In this document: positions 1 through 7,285 of the stretch, one piece after another | Position numbering within the stretch: the stretch's first letter is position 1 | Layout of the letters: each line of letters begins with the position of its first letter | Assembly (NCBI GenBank): GCA_023231365.1 | Contig: JALNVO010000004.1 | Location: 1 to 30,937 of the forward strand | Source: Fibrobacteraceae bacterium | Lineage (GTDB): Bacteria > Fibrobacterota > Fibrobacteria > Fibrobacterales > Fibrobacteraceae | Direction: 5' to 3' | DNA: 30,937 nt | Made by a program: the position numbers and the translations under genes | Notes under the pieces: generated by a model | Told to the model about the DNA's origin: nothing | What the model saw: the letters and a program-made list of their open reading frames with translations, nothing else | Database searches by the model: none

Positions 1-460
1 CCGGTTCCCTCCAGGGAACGTCAGGGTTCGAAGAGCCGGACTCTGGGCCGGCCCCGAAGGGGTGAGGATGGAACAACGTGACACCGCAACAACTTGCGGC
101 AAAACTCTTCACACTGGTGGACTGAAGTCCTGTCGTCGAGCATCAACAAAGGCAAAGCAAGCTCGGTTGTGCGACGCTCACCTTGCATGGTATTGACGCT
201 TTTGTGCTTGCGCACTTGTCGGTGCACTCAGGCTTGTGCATGCAAGCATGTCCGCAGCGGCATCTCGGCAATAAAGGCCAAGCAAGCTTGTCTTTGCTGC
301 GCTCGATTTGCAGTGGTTCACTTAACCAAAGCAGTTTTTAGAGGTGACCTTAACTTCAAAAACAGCTACAGATCGAGCCCCAGAACACCCGGAGTTTTCC
401 TTTAACTCAAAAAAACTTTCACAAAAGTAAACACCTAACTTGAAATTTTCAACATCTATG
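1..460. other. Structured, apparently non-coding region
   Basis: No convincing gene is seen here. Small open frames exist on both strands, but they are rich in Cys, Arg and Ser, have no recognisable domain and look like chance frames. The first 65 bases are G+C-rich and can fold: arms at 4-10 and 13-19 are complementary, as are 52-55 and 59-62 around a GAA loop. Farther on, two imperfect direct copies of a roughly 35-base unit occur near 151 and 276, both containing AGCAAGCT. The plus-strand hairpin at 461-490 would terminate any rightward transcript crossing this region. It could be the 3' part of a structured RNA or a dispersed intergenic repeat. I could not match it to tRNA, tmRNA, RNase P or SRP RNA. 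Confidence 0.4.
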
Positions 461-490
461 GAAAAGGCCCGCATCACTGCAGGCCTTTTC
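461..490. terminator. Bidirectional intrinsic terminator
   Basis: A perfect 9-bp stem (GAAAAGGCC at 461-469 and its complement at 482-490) encloses a 12-base loop. T-rich sequence follows on the plus strand and a short T stretch on the minus strand. It lies 24 bases past the stop codon of the minus-strand gene at 515-1192, so it probably ends that transcript. The better T tract on the plus strand suggests it also stops a rightward transcript from the region at 1-460. Confidence 0.75.
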
Positions 491-514
491 TTTTATTCCT
501 AATATCTTGAAAAT

Positions 515-1192
515 TTAAACATTCGGTTCTGACGGGGCAGAAGCCTCATCAATTTCCGGAAGTTTCTTCACAAAATTGCGACGGCCATAGCGAACCTTGG
601 ACGGATCAAAATCCGCACCAACAGTAGGAACGGCCTCTGCAGAAGATTCTGCAGCCGCAAACGAAGGAACAGGAGAAGATTCTACTGGAGCCTGAGGGAC
701 GCTAGCTTGGACGCGAGGAGCAAGCGGGCGACGGCCTTCAACAGGTTCCGGAGAAGTTGCTGCAGGAGCAAATTCTACTGGAGATTCAGCAGAAATAGCC
801 GATTTTTCGTTTCCGATACTGTTAGATGCAGCCGAAGCGAAATCAGGACGGCGATGGTCCATACGGTTACCACGATGATCGCTATTGCGGCGATCACTGC
901 GGTCGCGATTCATTCCGCGATCAGGACGGGAGTCCTTGGAGAAACGGTCGTGGCGGTCACTGCGATTGTCTCTATTGTCCCTGTTATTGTTGCGGTCATT
1001 ATTACGAGAAGTCATTTCCGCAGCACCAATCGGGCGACGGGAAGACGGTCTCAGATTCATGTCCGCAGAGACTTTATTGACTATCGGGGTGCGAAGCATC
1101 GTAATGAGCTTATTGACCTTTGCCATGACAAGTACGCCGACAATCGCTGCAACAAGAGCAACTATGAGCGTTAATATGTTAATCATTTCCAT
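515..1192 (-). CDS. Membrane-anchored protein with Arg/Asp/Asn-rich low-complexity tail, function unknown
   Basis: This 225-residue protein is not recognised. Residues 3-24 form one hydrophobic segment, probably an N-terminal membrane anchor with the rest in the cytoplasm. Residues about 63-118 are almost entirely Arg, Asp, Asn, Ser and His in short DR/NR/RD units. Residues about 120-205 are rich in Ala, Ser, Pro and Glu. The C-terminus (about 200-225) is basic and then acidic. A GAGG Shine-Dalgarno-like sequence just upstream supports the start at 1192; an ATG two codons further in is an alternative. It is transcribed divergently from lexA and ends at a strong hairpin terminator. Low-complexity charged tails of this kind can bind RNA or drive condensation, but that is only inference. 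The frame is open over its full length and has a ribosome site, so I take it as a real gene. Confidence 0.6.
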   Translation of the reverse strand: MEMINILTLIVALVAAIVGVLVMAKVNKLITMLRTPIVNKVSADMNLRPSSRRPIGAAEMTSRNNDRNNNRDNRDNRSDRHDRFSKDSRPDRGMNRDRSDRRNSDHRGNRMDHRRPDFASAASNSIGNEKSAISAESPVEFAPAATSPEPVEGRRPLAPRVQASVPQAPVESSPVPSFAAAESSAEAVPTVGADFDPSKVRYGRRNFVKKLPEIDEASAPSEPNV

Positions 1193-1465
1193 TTTTAAGG
1201 TACCTCAATCAAAGGGTTGACACGGATAGTGGCTGGAAAAACCGGTTTTCCGCGGAAGTCGCAATAGCGGCCATCTTAATAACGTTCCACCGGAACTTGA
1301 CGGCCTATGTGAAGAGTCTCTTGCACTCAATTCGAGGAGATCGGCTCTGCTATCAGAGGCGCTCAAAACCCGGATCGGAAGAACAATTCGCCCAAAGGCG
1401 AAAAAAGGCGACTTCGTGCCAAATTTATATAAAAAGCAGACGATACGGTATAAATAGGATAAAAA
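1193..1465. other. Intergenic region upstream of lexA, nothing identified
   Basis: About 270 bases lie between the divergent gene start at 1192 and the lexA control region. A plus-strand open frame beginning at 1297 runs through the lexA promoter and into lexA in another frame, so I do not accept it. Two short inverted repeats are visible: an AAAACCGGTTTT palindrome near 1238-1250, and TTCGCC/GGCGAA around a CAAA loop near 1387-1402. Neither is followed by a T tract that would make it a terminator. A small RNA or the long leader of the leftward gene is possible, but nothing specific supports either. Confidence 0.3.
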
Positions 1466-1470
1466 AATTT

Positions 1471-1509
1471 TGTGCAGTGCTTATATTGACATTTAGACAA
1501 ATGTGCAGT
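1471..1509 (+). promoter_or_regulatory. Putative LexA operator pair (two TGTGCAGT direct repeats)
   Basis: The octamer TGTGCAGT occurs at 1471-1478 and again at 1502-1509. The two copies start 31 bases apart, close to three helical turns. The second copy lies in the promoter spacer and touches the -10 box, where a bound repressor would block polymerase. LexA of Fibrobacter succinogenes is, from memory, reported to bind TGCNC-N4-GTGCA. Both copies contain the GTGCA half, but I do not see a good TGCNC half. Autorepression of lexA is a general property of the family; that these repeats are its binding site is inference. Confidence 0.45.
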
Positions 1510-1514
1510 ATATT
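1486..1514 (+). promoter_or_regulatory. Sigma-70 type promoter of lexA
   Basis: TTGACA at 1486-1491 is a perfect -35 box. After a 17-base spacer, TATATT at 1509-1514 is a good -10 box. Transcription would begin near 1521, about 17 bases before the lexA ATG, leaving room for the AAGAGG ribosome site at 1525-1530. It is the closest match to the bacterial consensus that I found in the window. Confidence 0.85.
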
Positions 1515-1537
1515 TAAAACAAACAAGAGGCCTATAT

Positions 1538-2179
1538 ATGGACGAACAAAAAAAAGCACTTACAGATAGACAGCAAGAAGTCTACAATTTCATCCGCTCA
1601 CGCACAGAAGAAGCAAAACTTCCCCCAACAGTACGGGAAATTGGCGAGAAATTCGACATATCTTCCACAAATGGAGTCCGCTCTATTTTAGCCGCCCTTA
1701 TCAAGAAAGGGTACATCAAGCGGGCTCCGCGCTTGAGCCGTGGAATCGAAATCATCGAAGAAGAGGCAAAACCCACAATACAACCCGAAAATAGCATCGA
1801 AATTCCCATCATCGGTCGCGTCGCAGCAGGAACACCCATCCTAGCCGTGCAGAACCTCGAGGGGACAGTTACTGTCGACAGGGACTTCCTAGCGAGCCAG
1901 CCCAACGTATTCGCCTTGCATGTAAAGGGCGATTCTATGATCAACGCAGGTATTTTTGATGGAGATCTCGTCTTTGCCAGAGCGCAAACGGTTGCAAATC
2001 GCGGAGAGATTATCATTGCTCAAGTCGATGATGAAGCAACCGTAAAATACTATCAACCACAGGACGATCACATCGAACTTCGCCCGGCAAACCCGAAATA
2101 TTCCCCCATCATAGTAAAGCCCGATCATAAATTTTCAATTGCAGGCCGGGTCATCGGAGTAATGCGGAAGATAAACTAA
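1538..2179 (+). CDS. lexA: LexA, SOS-response repressor/autoprotease
   Basis: LexA represses DNA-repair genes and cleaves itself when RecA filaments form on damaged DNA. The 213-residue length is normal. Residues 1-70 form the winged-helix DNA-binding domain, with a family-typical PPTVREI stretch and a helix ending in SRGIE. The self-cleavage site is Ala97-Gly98 within RVAAG. The catalytic serine is Ser133 in KGDSM and the general-base lysine is Lys170 in ATVKYY, so the protease core is intact. AAGAGG at 1525-1530, seven bases before the ATG, sets the start. A near-consensus promoter and two putative operator copies lie immediately upstream, which fits autoregulation. The gene appears to be transcribed alone and ends at a hairpin at 2235-2265. 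Confidence 0.97.
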   Translation: MDEQKKALTDRQQEVYNFIRSRTEEAKLPPTVREIGEKFDISSTNGVRSILAALIKKGYIKRAPRLSRGIEIIEEEAKPTIQPENSIEIPIIGRVAAGTPILAVQNLEGTVTVDRDFLASQPNVFALHVKGDSMINAGIFDGDLVFARAQTVANRGEIIIAQVDDEATVKYYQPQDDHIELRPANPKYSPIIVKPDHKFSIAGRVIGVMRKIN

Positions 2180-2234
2180 AACTCACCTCGAATAGGCCTT
2201 TAAAAATAATCCATCAAATGAGCTTTCTGTACAA

Positions 2235-2265
2235 AAAAGGCACCTTATTGATCAAAGTGCCTTTT
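2235..2265. terminator. Bidirectional terminator between lexA and the DksA-finger gene
   Basis: The 9-base arms AAAAGGCAC (2235-2243) and GTGCCTTTT (2257-2265) pair perfectly around a 13-base loop. The A and T runs give a T tract on both strands. It lies 55 bases after the lexA stop and 24 bases after the stop of the convergent minus-strand gene, so it can end both transcripts. Confidence 0.85.
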
Positions 2266-2289
2266 CATTCACAAAATCTATGATATGGA

Positions 2290-3369
2290 TCAAAGATCTA
2301 TATCCTTGCTCAAATTTTTCTCTACATCGGGATCATCCTCCAGATCCAGGTCTTTGTCCGCTTTAGCAATGTCTTCCGGCGTGGGCTGTTCATCAAAATC
2401 ATCATCAGGTCGATCTTCATCCAAAGAATCTCCACCCATAAGTCCCATCTGATAATCAAGATGCCGGGCTTCCTTTGTATGCCCAAGGCCGAGAATTTCT
2501 GCGCATTCTTCGCAGTATCCGAGATCCTTGTCCACACGATATTCCGGAGAGACTAGATTTTTGCAGCACTTGACACAAATTTGCCGGGAAAGCTCGTTGT
2601 TCAAGCTTTGATTTTCTTCTTCAAGCTCCGCAATCACGCGGGCGTAGAGTTCTTCAGGAGTTTCTTCGGCAAGAGAAGCCTTGCGGCGCATAGGAAGCGT
2701 CGGCTTTTCTACGCCTTTCATATCTGCAGAAACTTTCTTCTTATTGACGCGGTCTTCTTGTTCATCGACTTCCATAAAGAAAGCCACTTTGGAGAGCTTC
2801 GCTCCCTTAGCGAGAAGAACAGCATCATCTGGCTCTTCCTGAATCTTTTCCGGTTTTGCCTGCTTGGAATTCTTTGAAGATTCTGGCACAGGAGAAGCGG
2901 AGGGCAGATCATGCACCTTCAATGGCTTTGTCTCAGCCTTACTATTCTTGACCGGAACCTTCTTTTCCTGCTTCGACTTTTTGGAATTATCAGAAACCGG
3001 TTTAGCCGCTGATTTTTTCGCCTTGACTTTTGCAATAGAAGCTTTCTTTGGCAAAACGGAAGGCCGGACGTTCTTCGCTGTAGAAGAAGATTTCTTAGTA
3101 ATATTATTCTTGCCCGTCGCCGGCTTAGAGGCTTTGGTCACAGCCACTTTTTTGCGCGGTTCTATTTTTTTGCTCACTACAGCCTTTTTCGAGCCCTTGG
3201 AAGAAGGCGCTTTAGACGTTACCGACTTCTTTACTAAAGAAGGGGCTTTCCTAGCAGGAGCAGACTTCTTAGCTGGAGCCGCAGGCTTCTTGGAAGGAAC
3301 GGGCTTTTTGGAAGCTGGTTTCTGGGCAGGAGAAGCTTTTTTCTTGACCGGTTCTTTTTTTGTGCTCAT
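2290..3369 (-). CDS. Protein with histone H1-like Lys/Ala/Pro tail, coiled coil and DksA/TraR-type zinc finger
   Basis: The 359-residue product has three parts. Residues 1 to about 175 are a highly basic Lys/Ala/Ser/Pro tail with repeated KKP and PAKK motifs, like bacterial histone H1-like proteins. Residues about 236-263 look like a short coiled coil. Cys265, Cys268, Cys286 and Cys289 follow as C-x2-C-x17-C-x2-C, the exact spacing of the DksA/TraR zinc finger, with an Arg near the centre as in that family. The last 50 residues are very acidic. DksA proteins enter the RNA polymerase secondary channel; whether this one does so is unknown, since its coiled coil is shorter and lacks a clear DksA tip. 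DNA binding by the basic tail is inference. Its start is 4 bases after the isomerase stop, so the two are probably co-transcribed. Confidence 0.7.
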   Translation of the reverse strand: MSTKKEPVKKKASPAQKPASKKPVPSKKPAAPAKKSAPARKAPSLVKKSVTSKAPSSKGSKKAVVSKKIEPRKKVAVTKASKPATGKNNITKKSSSTAKNVRPSVLPKKASIAKVKAKKSAAKPVSDNSKKSKQEKKVPVKNSKAETKPLKVHDLPSASPVPESSKNSKQAKPEKIQEEPDDAVLLAKGAKLSKVAFFMEVDEQEDRVNKKKVSADMKGVEKPTLPMRRKASLAEETPEELYARVIAELEEENQSLNNELSRQICVKCCKNLVSPEYRVDKDLGYCEECAEILGLGHTKEARHLDYQMGLMGGDSLDEDRPDDDFDEQPTPEDIAKADKDLDLEDDPDVEKNLSKDIDL

Positions 3370-3373
3370 ATTA

Positions 3374-3919
3374 CTAGTACCCTTTCTTTAAATCTTCTAT
3401 GATTCGGATCTTGATGATGGGATCATATTGTTCTATGCGGCAAACTACATCTTGTCCCTTGATCACTCTGCCGAAAACGGTATGTTTTCCATCCAAATGA
3501 TGTGCGGGCATCTGCGTAATGAAAAATTGGGAACCTGCAGTATTCGGGCCTTTACTCGCCATCGATATAACGCCTTCATTATGTACAAGTTTGTTCGGTT
3601 CATCATCAATCGTATAGCCCGGTCCACCTTCGCCTGTTCCTTGTGGATCGCCGCCTTGGATCATAAAGCCCGGAATAACCCTGTGAAATGTGAGACCGTT
3701 GTAAAAATCCTTGTTCGCAAGATCCACAAAATTTGCCACCGTATTCGGCGCATCCTTGAAATTCAAATCAATGACAATATCACCTTCATAAGTAGAAATG
3801 ACCGCTTGAATGGAATTGACTTTGCTATAATCCGTTTTAAAAACCTTTCCTTCACCATAGGCGGAAAGAGTGAGCCCGCAGAAGAGCACCACGAAAACGA
3901 AAGCGCGTTTGCAAAACAT
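3374..3919 (-). CDS. Secreted cyclophilin-type peptidyl-prolyl cis-trans isomerase
   Basis: It catalyses cis-trans isomerisation of bonds before proline and helps exported proteins fold. Residues 1 to about 22 form a signal peptide (basic MFCKR, then a hydrophobic core), so it should act in the periplasm. The cyclophilin core is clear: FHRVIPGFMIQGGDP with the catalytic Arg, then GSQFFIT, and HLDGKHTVFG near the end. I chose the ATG at 3919 because the signal peptide begins there. An ATG 16 codons upstream would place extra polar residues before it and run into the divergent lepA promoter region. The mature domain is of usual size for a small bacterial cyclophilin (181 residues in all). It is followed at once by the DksA-finger gene. 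Only about 54 bases separate it from the divergent lepA start. Confidence 0.93.
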   Translation of the reverse strand: MFCKRAFVFVVLFCGLTLSAYGEGKVFKTDYSKVNSIQAVISTYEGDIVIDLNFKDAPNTVANFVDLANKDFYNGLTFHRVIPGFMIQGGDPQGTGEGGPGYTIDDEPNKLVHNEGVISMASKGPNTAGSQFFITQMPAHHLDGKHTVFGRVIKGQDVVCRIEQYDPIIKIRIIEDLKKGY

Positions 3920-3973
3920 ACGCGGCAAATATACATAACTATATTTGTGTCCGAACTTCAAAAACAAAAAAAC

Positions 3974-5805
3974 ATGTCGAAATCCAAGATAAAATTCGCA
4001 ATTTTTCGATCATCGCCCACATCGACCACGGCAAATCCACCCTCGCCGACCGGCTCATCGAACTCACCAAGACAGTTTCCGCCAATGAAATGACAAACCA
4101 GCTCTTGGACGATATGGACCTGGAACGCGAAAGAGGTATTACCATAAAGGCGCACGCAATACGCATGCTCTATACGCGTCCCGACGGCGAATATATTTTG
4201 AATATGATCGACACGCCGGGGCACGTGGACTTTAGCTACGAAGTTAGCCGGTCGCTCGCCGCTTGCGAAGGTGCAATTCTCGTTGTAGACGCCACACAAG
4301 GTATTGAAGCCCAGACCCTTTCCAACCTGTATTTGGCAGTCGACAACAACCTCACGATCATTCCCGTACTTAACAAGGTAGATCTCCCCAGCGCAAACCC
4401 GGACCACGTGGCAAAGCTTTTGGGCGACCTCCTCGGCTATGATCCAGAAAAGATTCCCCGCATCTCAGCAAAGACAGGGATCAATGTAGGTGAAGTCCTA
4501 GAAAAAATCGTCGATGAAATTCCACCACCAAAAGGCAATGAAAACGGCAAGCTAAAAGCGCTCATCTTCGACTCTCTCTACGATTCCTACCGCGGAGTCA
4601 TCAACGACATCCGCGTCGTAGAAGGAACTATCCGCGCCGGAATGAATATTCAGCTGATGAAGACCGGAGCCGAATACACGGTAACAGAAGTGGGAACGTT
4701 CACGATGAAGCGCAATCCGGGAAAAGAACTTTCTGCGGGTATGGTCGGCTACGTACTTGCAAACGTAAAAACGATCAGCGACGTGAACATAGGCGATACT
4801 ATTACGGATGCGGCAGAACCTGCCGAAAAGCCCCTCCCGGGTTACAAAGATATTCTGCCGATGATCTATTCCGGCATCTATCCCATCGATCCAGAAGATT
4901 ACAAGAACTTGCGGGAAGCTCTCGAAAAACTAAAGCTTAACGACTCTGCGTTGCAATGGACTCCCGAAACCTCCGACGCACTTGGATTCGGTTTCCGCAC
5001 AGGCTTCCTCGGTCTCTTGCACATGGAAATCGTGCAAGAGCGCCTAGATCGTGAATTCGGCGTAGACATTATCACTACCGTACCCAACGTGGAATATCAC
5101 GTATTTCTCACCGGCGGAGAAATGGTGAAAGTATCAAGCCCTTCCAAGCTCCCCGATGCGTCGCATTACGAGCGCATCGAGGAGCCCTATGTGAAAGCGC
5201 AAATTTTCACCCCGAAGGACTACGTCGGAGCCCTCATGCATCTCTGCGAAGAAAAGCGCGGCGAATTCGAAAACATGGAATACATCGATGAGGCGAAAGT
5301 AATTCTCAAGTACGACTTGCCTCTTGCCGAAATTATGTTCGACTTTTATGACCGCCTAAAATCCATCAGCCGCGGTTATGCCGGCCTAGATTATGCTCCA
5401 AGCGAATATAGACAAAATAACTTGATTAAATTGGACATTCTTTTGAATGGCGACCCGGTGGATGCCTTTTCTGTGATTATTCACCGAGACAAGTCCGTGC
5501 AATATGCAAATGCCATTTGCGTAAAGCTCAAGGACTTGATTCCGCGCCAGCAGTTCGACGTAGCGATTCAAGGCGCCATAGGCGGCAAGATTATCAGCCG
5601 AAGCACCGTAAAGGCAGTGAGAAAGGACGTTCTCGCCAAATGCTATGGCGGCGATATTACCCGTAAGCGCAAGCTCCTTGAAAAACAGAAAGAAGGCAAG
5701 AAACGGATGAAGAACATCGGCTCGGTAGAAGTGCCGCAGAAAGCGTTCCTCGCCGTACTTTCCCTTTCCGATACAAACAAATCCGACTCGGACCGCAAGG
5801 ATTAG
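3974..5805 (+). CDS. lepA: LepA / elongation factor 4, with apparent frameshift near the start
   Basis: LepA is a ribosome-associated GTPase that can back-translocate or remodel stalled ribosomes. All GTPase motifs are readable: AHIDHGKST (G1, 4015-4041), ERGITIK (switch I), DTPGHVDF (G3), NKVD (G4) and SAK (G5). The LepA-specific C-terminal part follows. The frame is open upstream of G1 but has no ATG, GTG or TTG at the expected place. The natural ATG at 3974 is in another frame and begins MSKSKIK. Adding one A to the run at 3991-3994 would join it to IRNFSIIAH and give a normal start and a length of about 610 residues. The first in-frame ATG at 4090 would delete G1 and cannot give a working GTPase. 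So either the sequence has lost a base or the gene is broken. It forms an operon with lepB, 7 bases downstream. Confidence 0.9.
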
Positions 5806-5812
5806 AACAGAG

Positions 5813-6688
5813 ATGAAGCCCAGAGACAAGGTTAAAAAGCTTTTGAGAGCTACATCCAAGCGCTGGAATGTCATTCTTTTTCTTGTCCTTATTGTGATTG
5901 CGGCATTAGCCTGTACAATACGGTTCTACATTTTTGAACCCGTAGTCATCTCCGACACATCTATGACACCGGCAATTCCCAAAGGGAAACGAGCCTGGGT
6001 TTGCAAACTCCCGTATATCAAAAAGCATTTGCAATCTGGCGACTTTGTACTTGCCAAACTAAAAAACGGAGATCTCGTACTGCGAAAAATTCTTGCAATG
6101 CCAGGAGATACGGTTGTGCTGTTTCCAAACGGGAAAGCCTCCGTCGGAGACAGATCTTTCAAGTGGTATAGAGAATCGGAAATTCTAGATAAGCGCGAAT
6201 TTTATGTTCCGAAAAAGGGCGATAGCATTTATTTTGATTCGCTGAACGACATTTCCTTTGATTACGCATCAGGATATCTCCACAAGAAATACGGATTCCG
6301 GAAATATTTCGTACAAGCAAAGCTTTACCAAGGAAACGACTCCATTCCTCTCTCCCGCGTAGGTTCTACAAGACTCGCCGGAAGACCTATCAGTGCAAAA
6401 GAAGTTCCCGGACTACCTTGGCAAGAACTTTATCTTATCAAATTGCAAATAAAAAAAGAAGAACCCGGAGCAAAAAGCATCCATTTTGAACGAAAGCTCT
6501 TCCGCAGAAAAGATTCTACAGAAGTAAAAACTTTTGTTGTTGATGAAGATAGCTACTACTTAATTTGTATAAAAGGCGACCGCTGCGAAGATTCGAGGGA
6601 ATTCGGTTACATGCCTCGGAGCAGCATCACCGGAAAAGTAATCCCCATCAAACTTCAATTTTCATTTTTCAAGCACTTCAGAATTTAA
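5813..6688 (+). CDS. lepB: Signal peptidase I
   Basis: This membrane peptidase of family S26 removes signal peptides from exported proteins. A basic start is followed by one membrane segment at residues about 19-36. The catalytic serine is Ser50 in DTSMTP and the lysine is Lys92 in LRKILAMPGD. The C-terminal conserved box reads GDRCEDSREFG, a variant of the usual GDN-DSR-G box. At 291 residues it carries an insert of about 100 residues between the lysine box and the C-terminal box, as is common outside the smallest Gram-positive forms. The start lies 7 bases past the lepA stop, so the two are translated from one message. Its last 27 bases overlap the 3' end of the convergent hemD. Confidence 0.95.
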   Translation: MKPRDKVKKLLRATSKRWNVILFLVLIVIAALACTIRFYIFEPVVISDTSMTPAIPKGKRAWVCKLPYIKKHLQSGDFVLAKLKNGDLVLRKILAMPGDTVVLFPNGKASVGDRSFKWYRESEILDKREFYVPKKGDSIYFDSLNDISFDYASGYLHKKYGFRKYFVQAKLYQGNDSIPLSRVGSTRLAGRPISAKEVPGLPWQELYLIKLQIKKEEPGAKSIHFERKLFRRKDSTEVKTFVVDEDSYYLICIKGDRCEDSREFGYMPRSSITGKVIPIKLQFSFFKHFRI

Positions 6689-7285
6689 AAGAGCAGCTCC
6701 CGCCCGCGCAGCGCTCGCTCCGTGAAGTTCTACCCTATCTGCCGGAGATAAAAAGCGGGAAAAAGATTTCACCGCTTTCCCCGAAAAAAAAAGCCATTTC
6801 CGCGGATGCGGAAGAGATTCAATCATTTCTTCGTCAGGGGTAGTGGCAACTGTTTCATAGACGGGGAAATGCACTATTTCTATAGAAAGCTTAATAGAAA
6901 CGTTTCCTCTTTCCGCCGCAGTCTCCTTTGCAGAAATCCACGCCAGTTTTTGAAAATGCCATTTCCGCGCACATTCCGACAAATCCGATTCAGCCCCTTT
7001 CCCGGAACCGACAAAAGCAACGCGGCATCCCATCCGTTCTAAGCTTTCCGCCGTTTTTTCCCCGGCAGAAAAAACAAGGCCATTGAACTGGAGAAGAATC
7101 TTCCCGACAATGTTTGCTGCTCGCGAACTCCCGACAAAAACAGCATCAAAGCGCGTCAAATCAACAGGAATCCCCGTCGGGAAAAAAGCTAGCGCAGGAA
7201 GATGCAGCACCGAATTTCCTTTTGCCTCTTCCTCTTTGAGGAACGCTTCTTCTGGAGAAGGTATCCGAGTATCGATGACAAGCAT
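6662..7285 (-). CDS. hemD: Uroporphyrinogen-III synthase
   Basis: HemD closes and inverts ring D of hydroxymethylbilane to make uroporphyrinogen III, the branch point of haem, sirohaem and cobalamin synthesis. The protein is divergent, as the family usually is. Recognisable pieces are FDAVFVGSSRAA near the N-terminus, a two-domain alpha/beta pattern, and FFSGKAVKSFSRF near the C-terminus. I start at the ATG at 7285 because it overlaps the hemC stop as TGATG; a frame extension upstream would lie inside hemC. At 207 residues it is shorter than the usual 240-260. The position directly after hemC is the strongest support. Its end overlaps the convergent lepB by 27 bases. Confidence 0.82.
   Translation of the reverse strand: MLVIDTRIPSPEEAFLKEEEAKGNSVLHLPALAFFPTGIPVDLTRFDAVFVGSSRAANIVGKILLQFNGLVFSAGEKTAESLERMGCRVAFVGSGKGAESDLSECARKWHFQKLAWISAKETAAERGNVSIKLSIEIVHFPVYETVATTPDEEMIESLPHPRKWLFFSGKAVKSFSRFLSPADRVELHGASAARAGAALLNSEVLEK

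Noticed and set aside
1..45. tRNA 3' end, because of GGTTCGAA near 25-32
   Set aside because: The flanking bases do not form a T stem or an acceptor stem on either strand.
94..405. Open frames on both strands in the first 405 bases as small proteins
   Set aside because: They are Cys/Arg/Ser-rich, lack ribosome sites and domains, and overlap hairpin-rich DNA.
1387..1402. TTCGCC/GGCGAA hairpin as a terminator
   Set aside because: It is followed by A residues on the plus strand, and on the minus strand the T run precedes the stem instead of following it.
1297..1569. Plus-strand 90-codon frame before lexA
   Set aside because: It runs through the lexA promoter and ribosome site and into lexA in a different frame.
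3428..4093. Plus-strand frame opposite the isomerase gene
   Set aside because: It is an antisense shadow of the isomerase gene. Its only real part is the ATG at 3974, which I attribute to lepA before the frame break.
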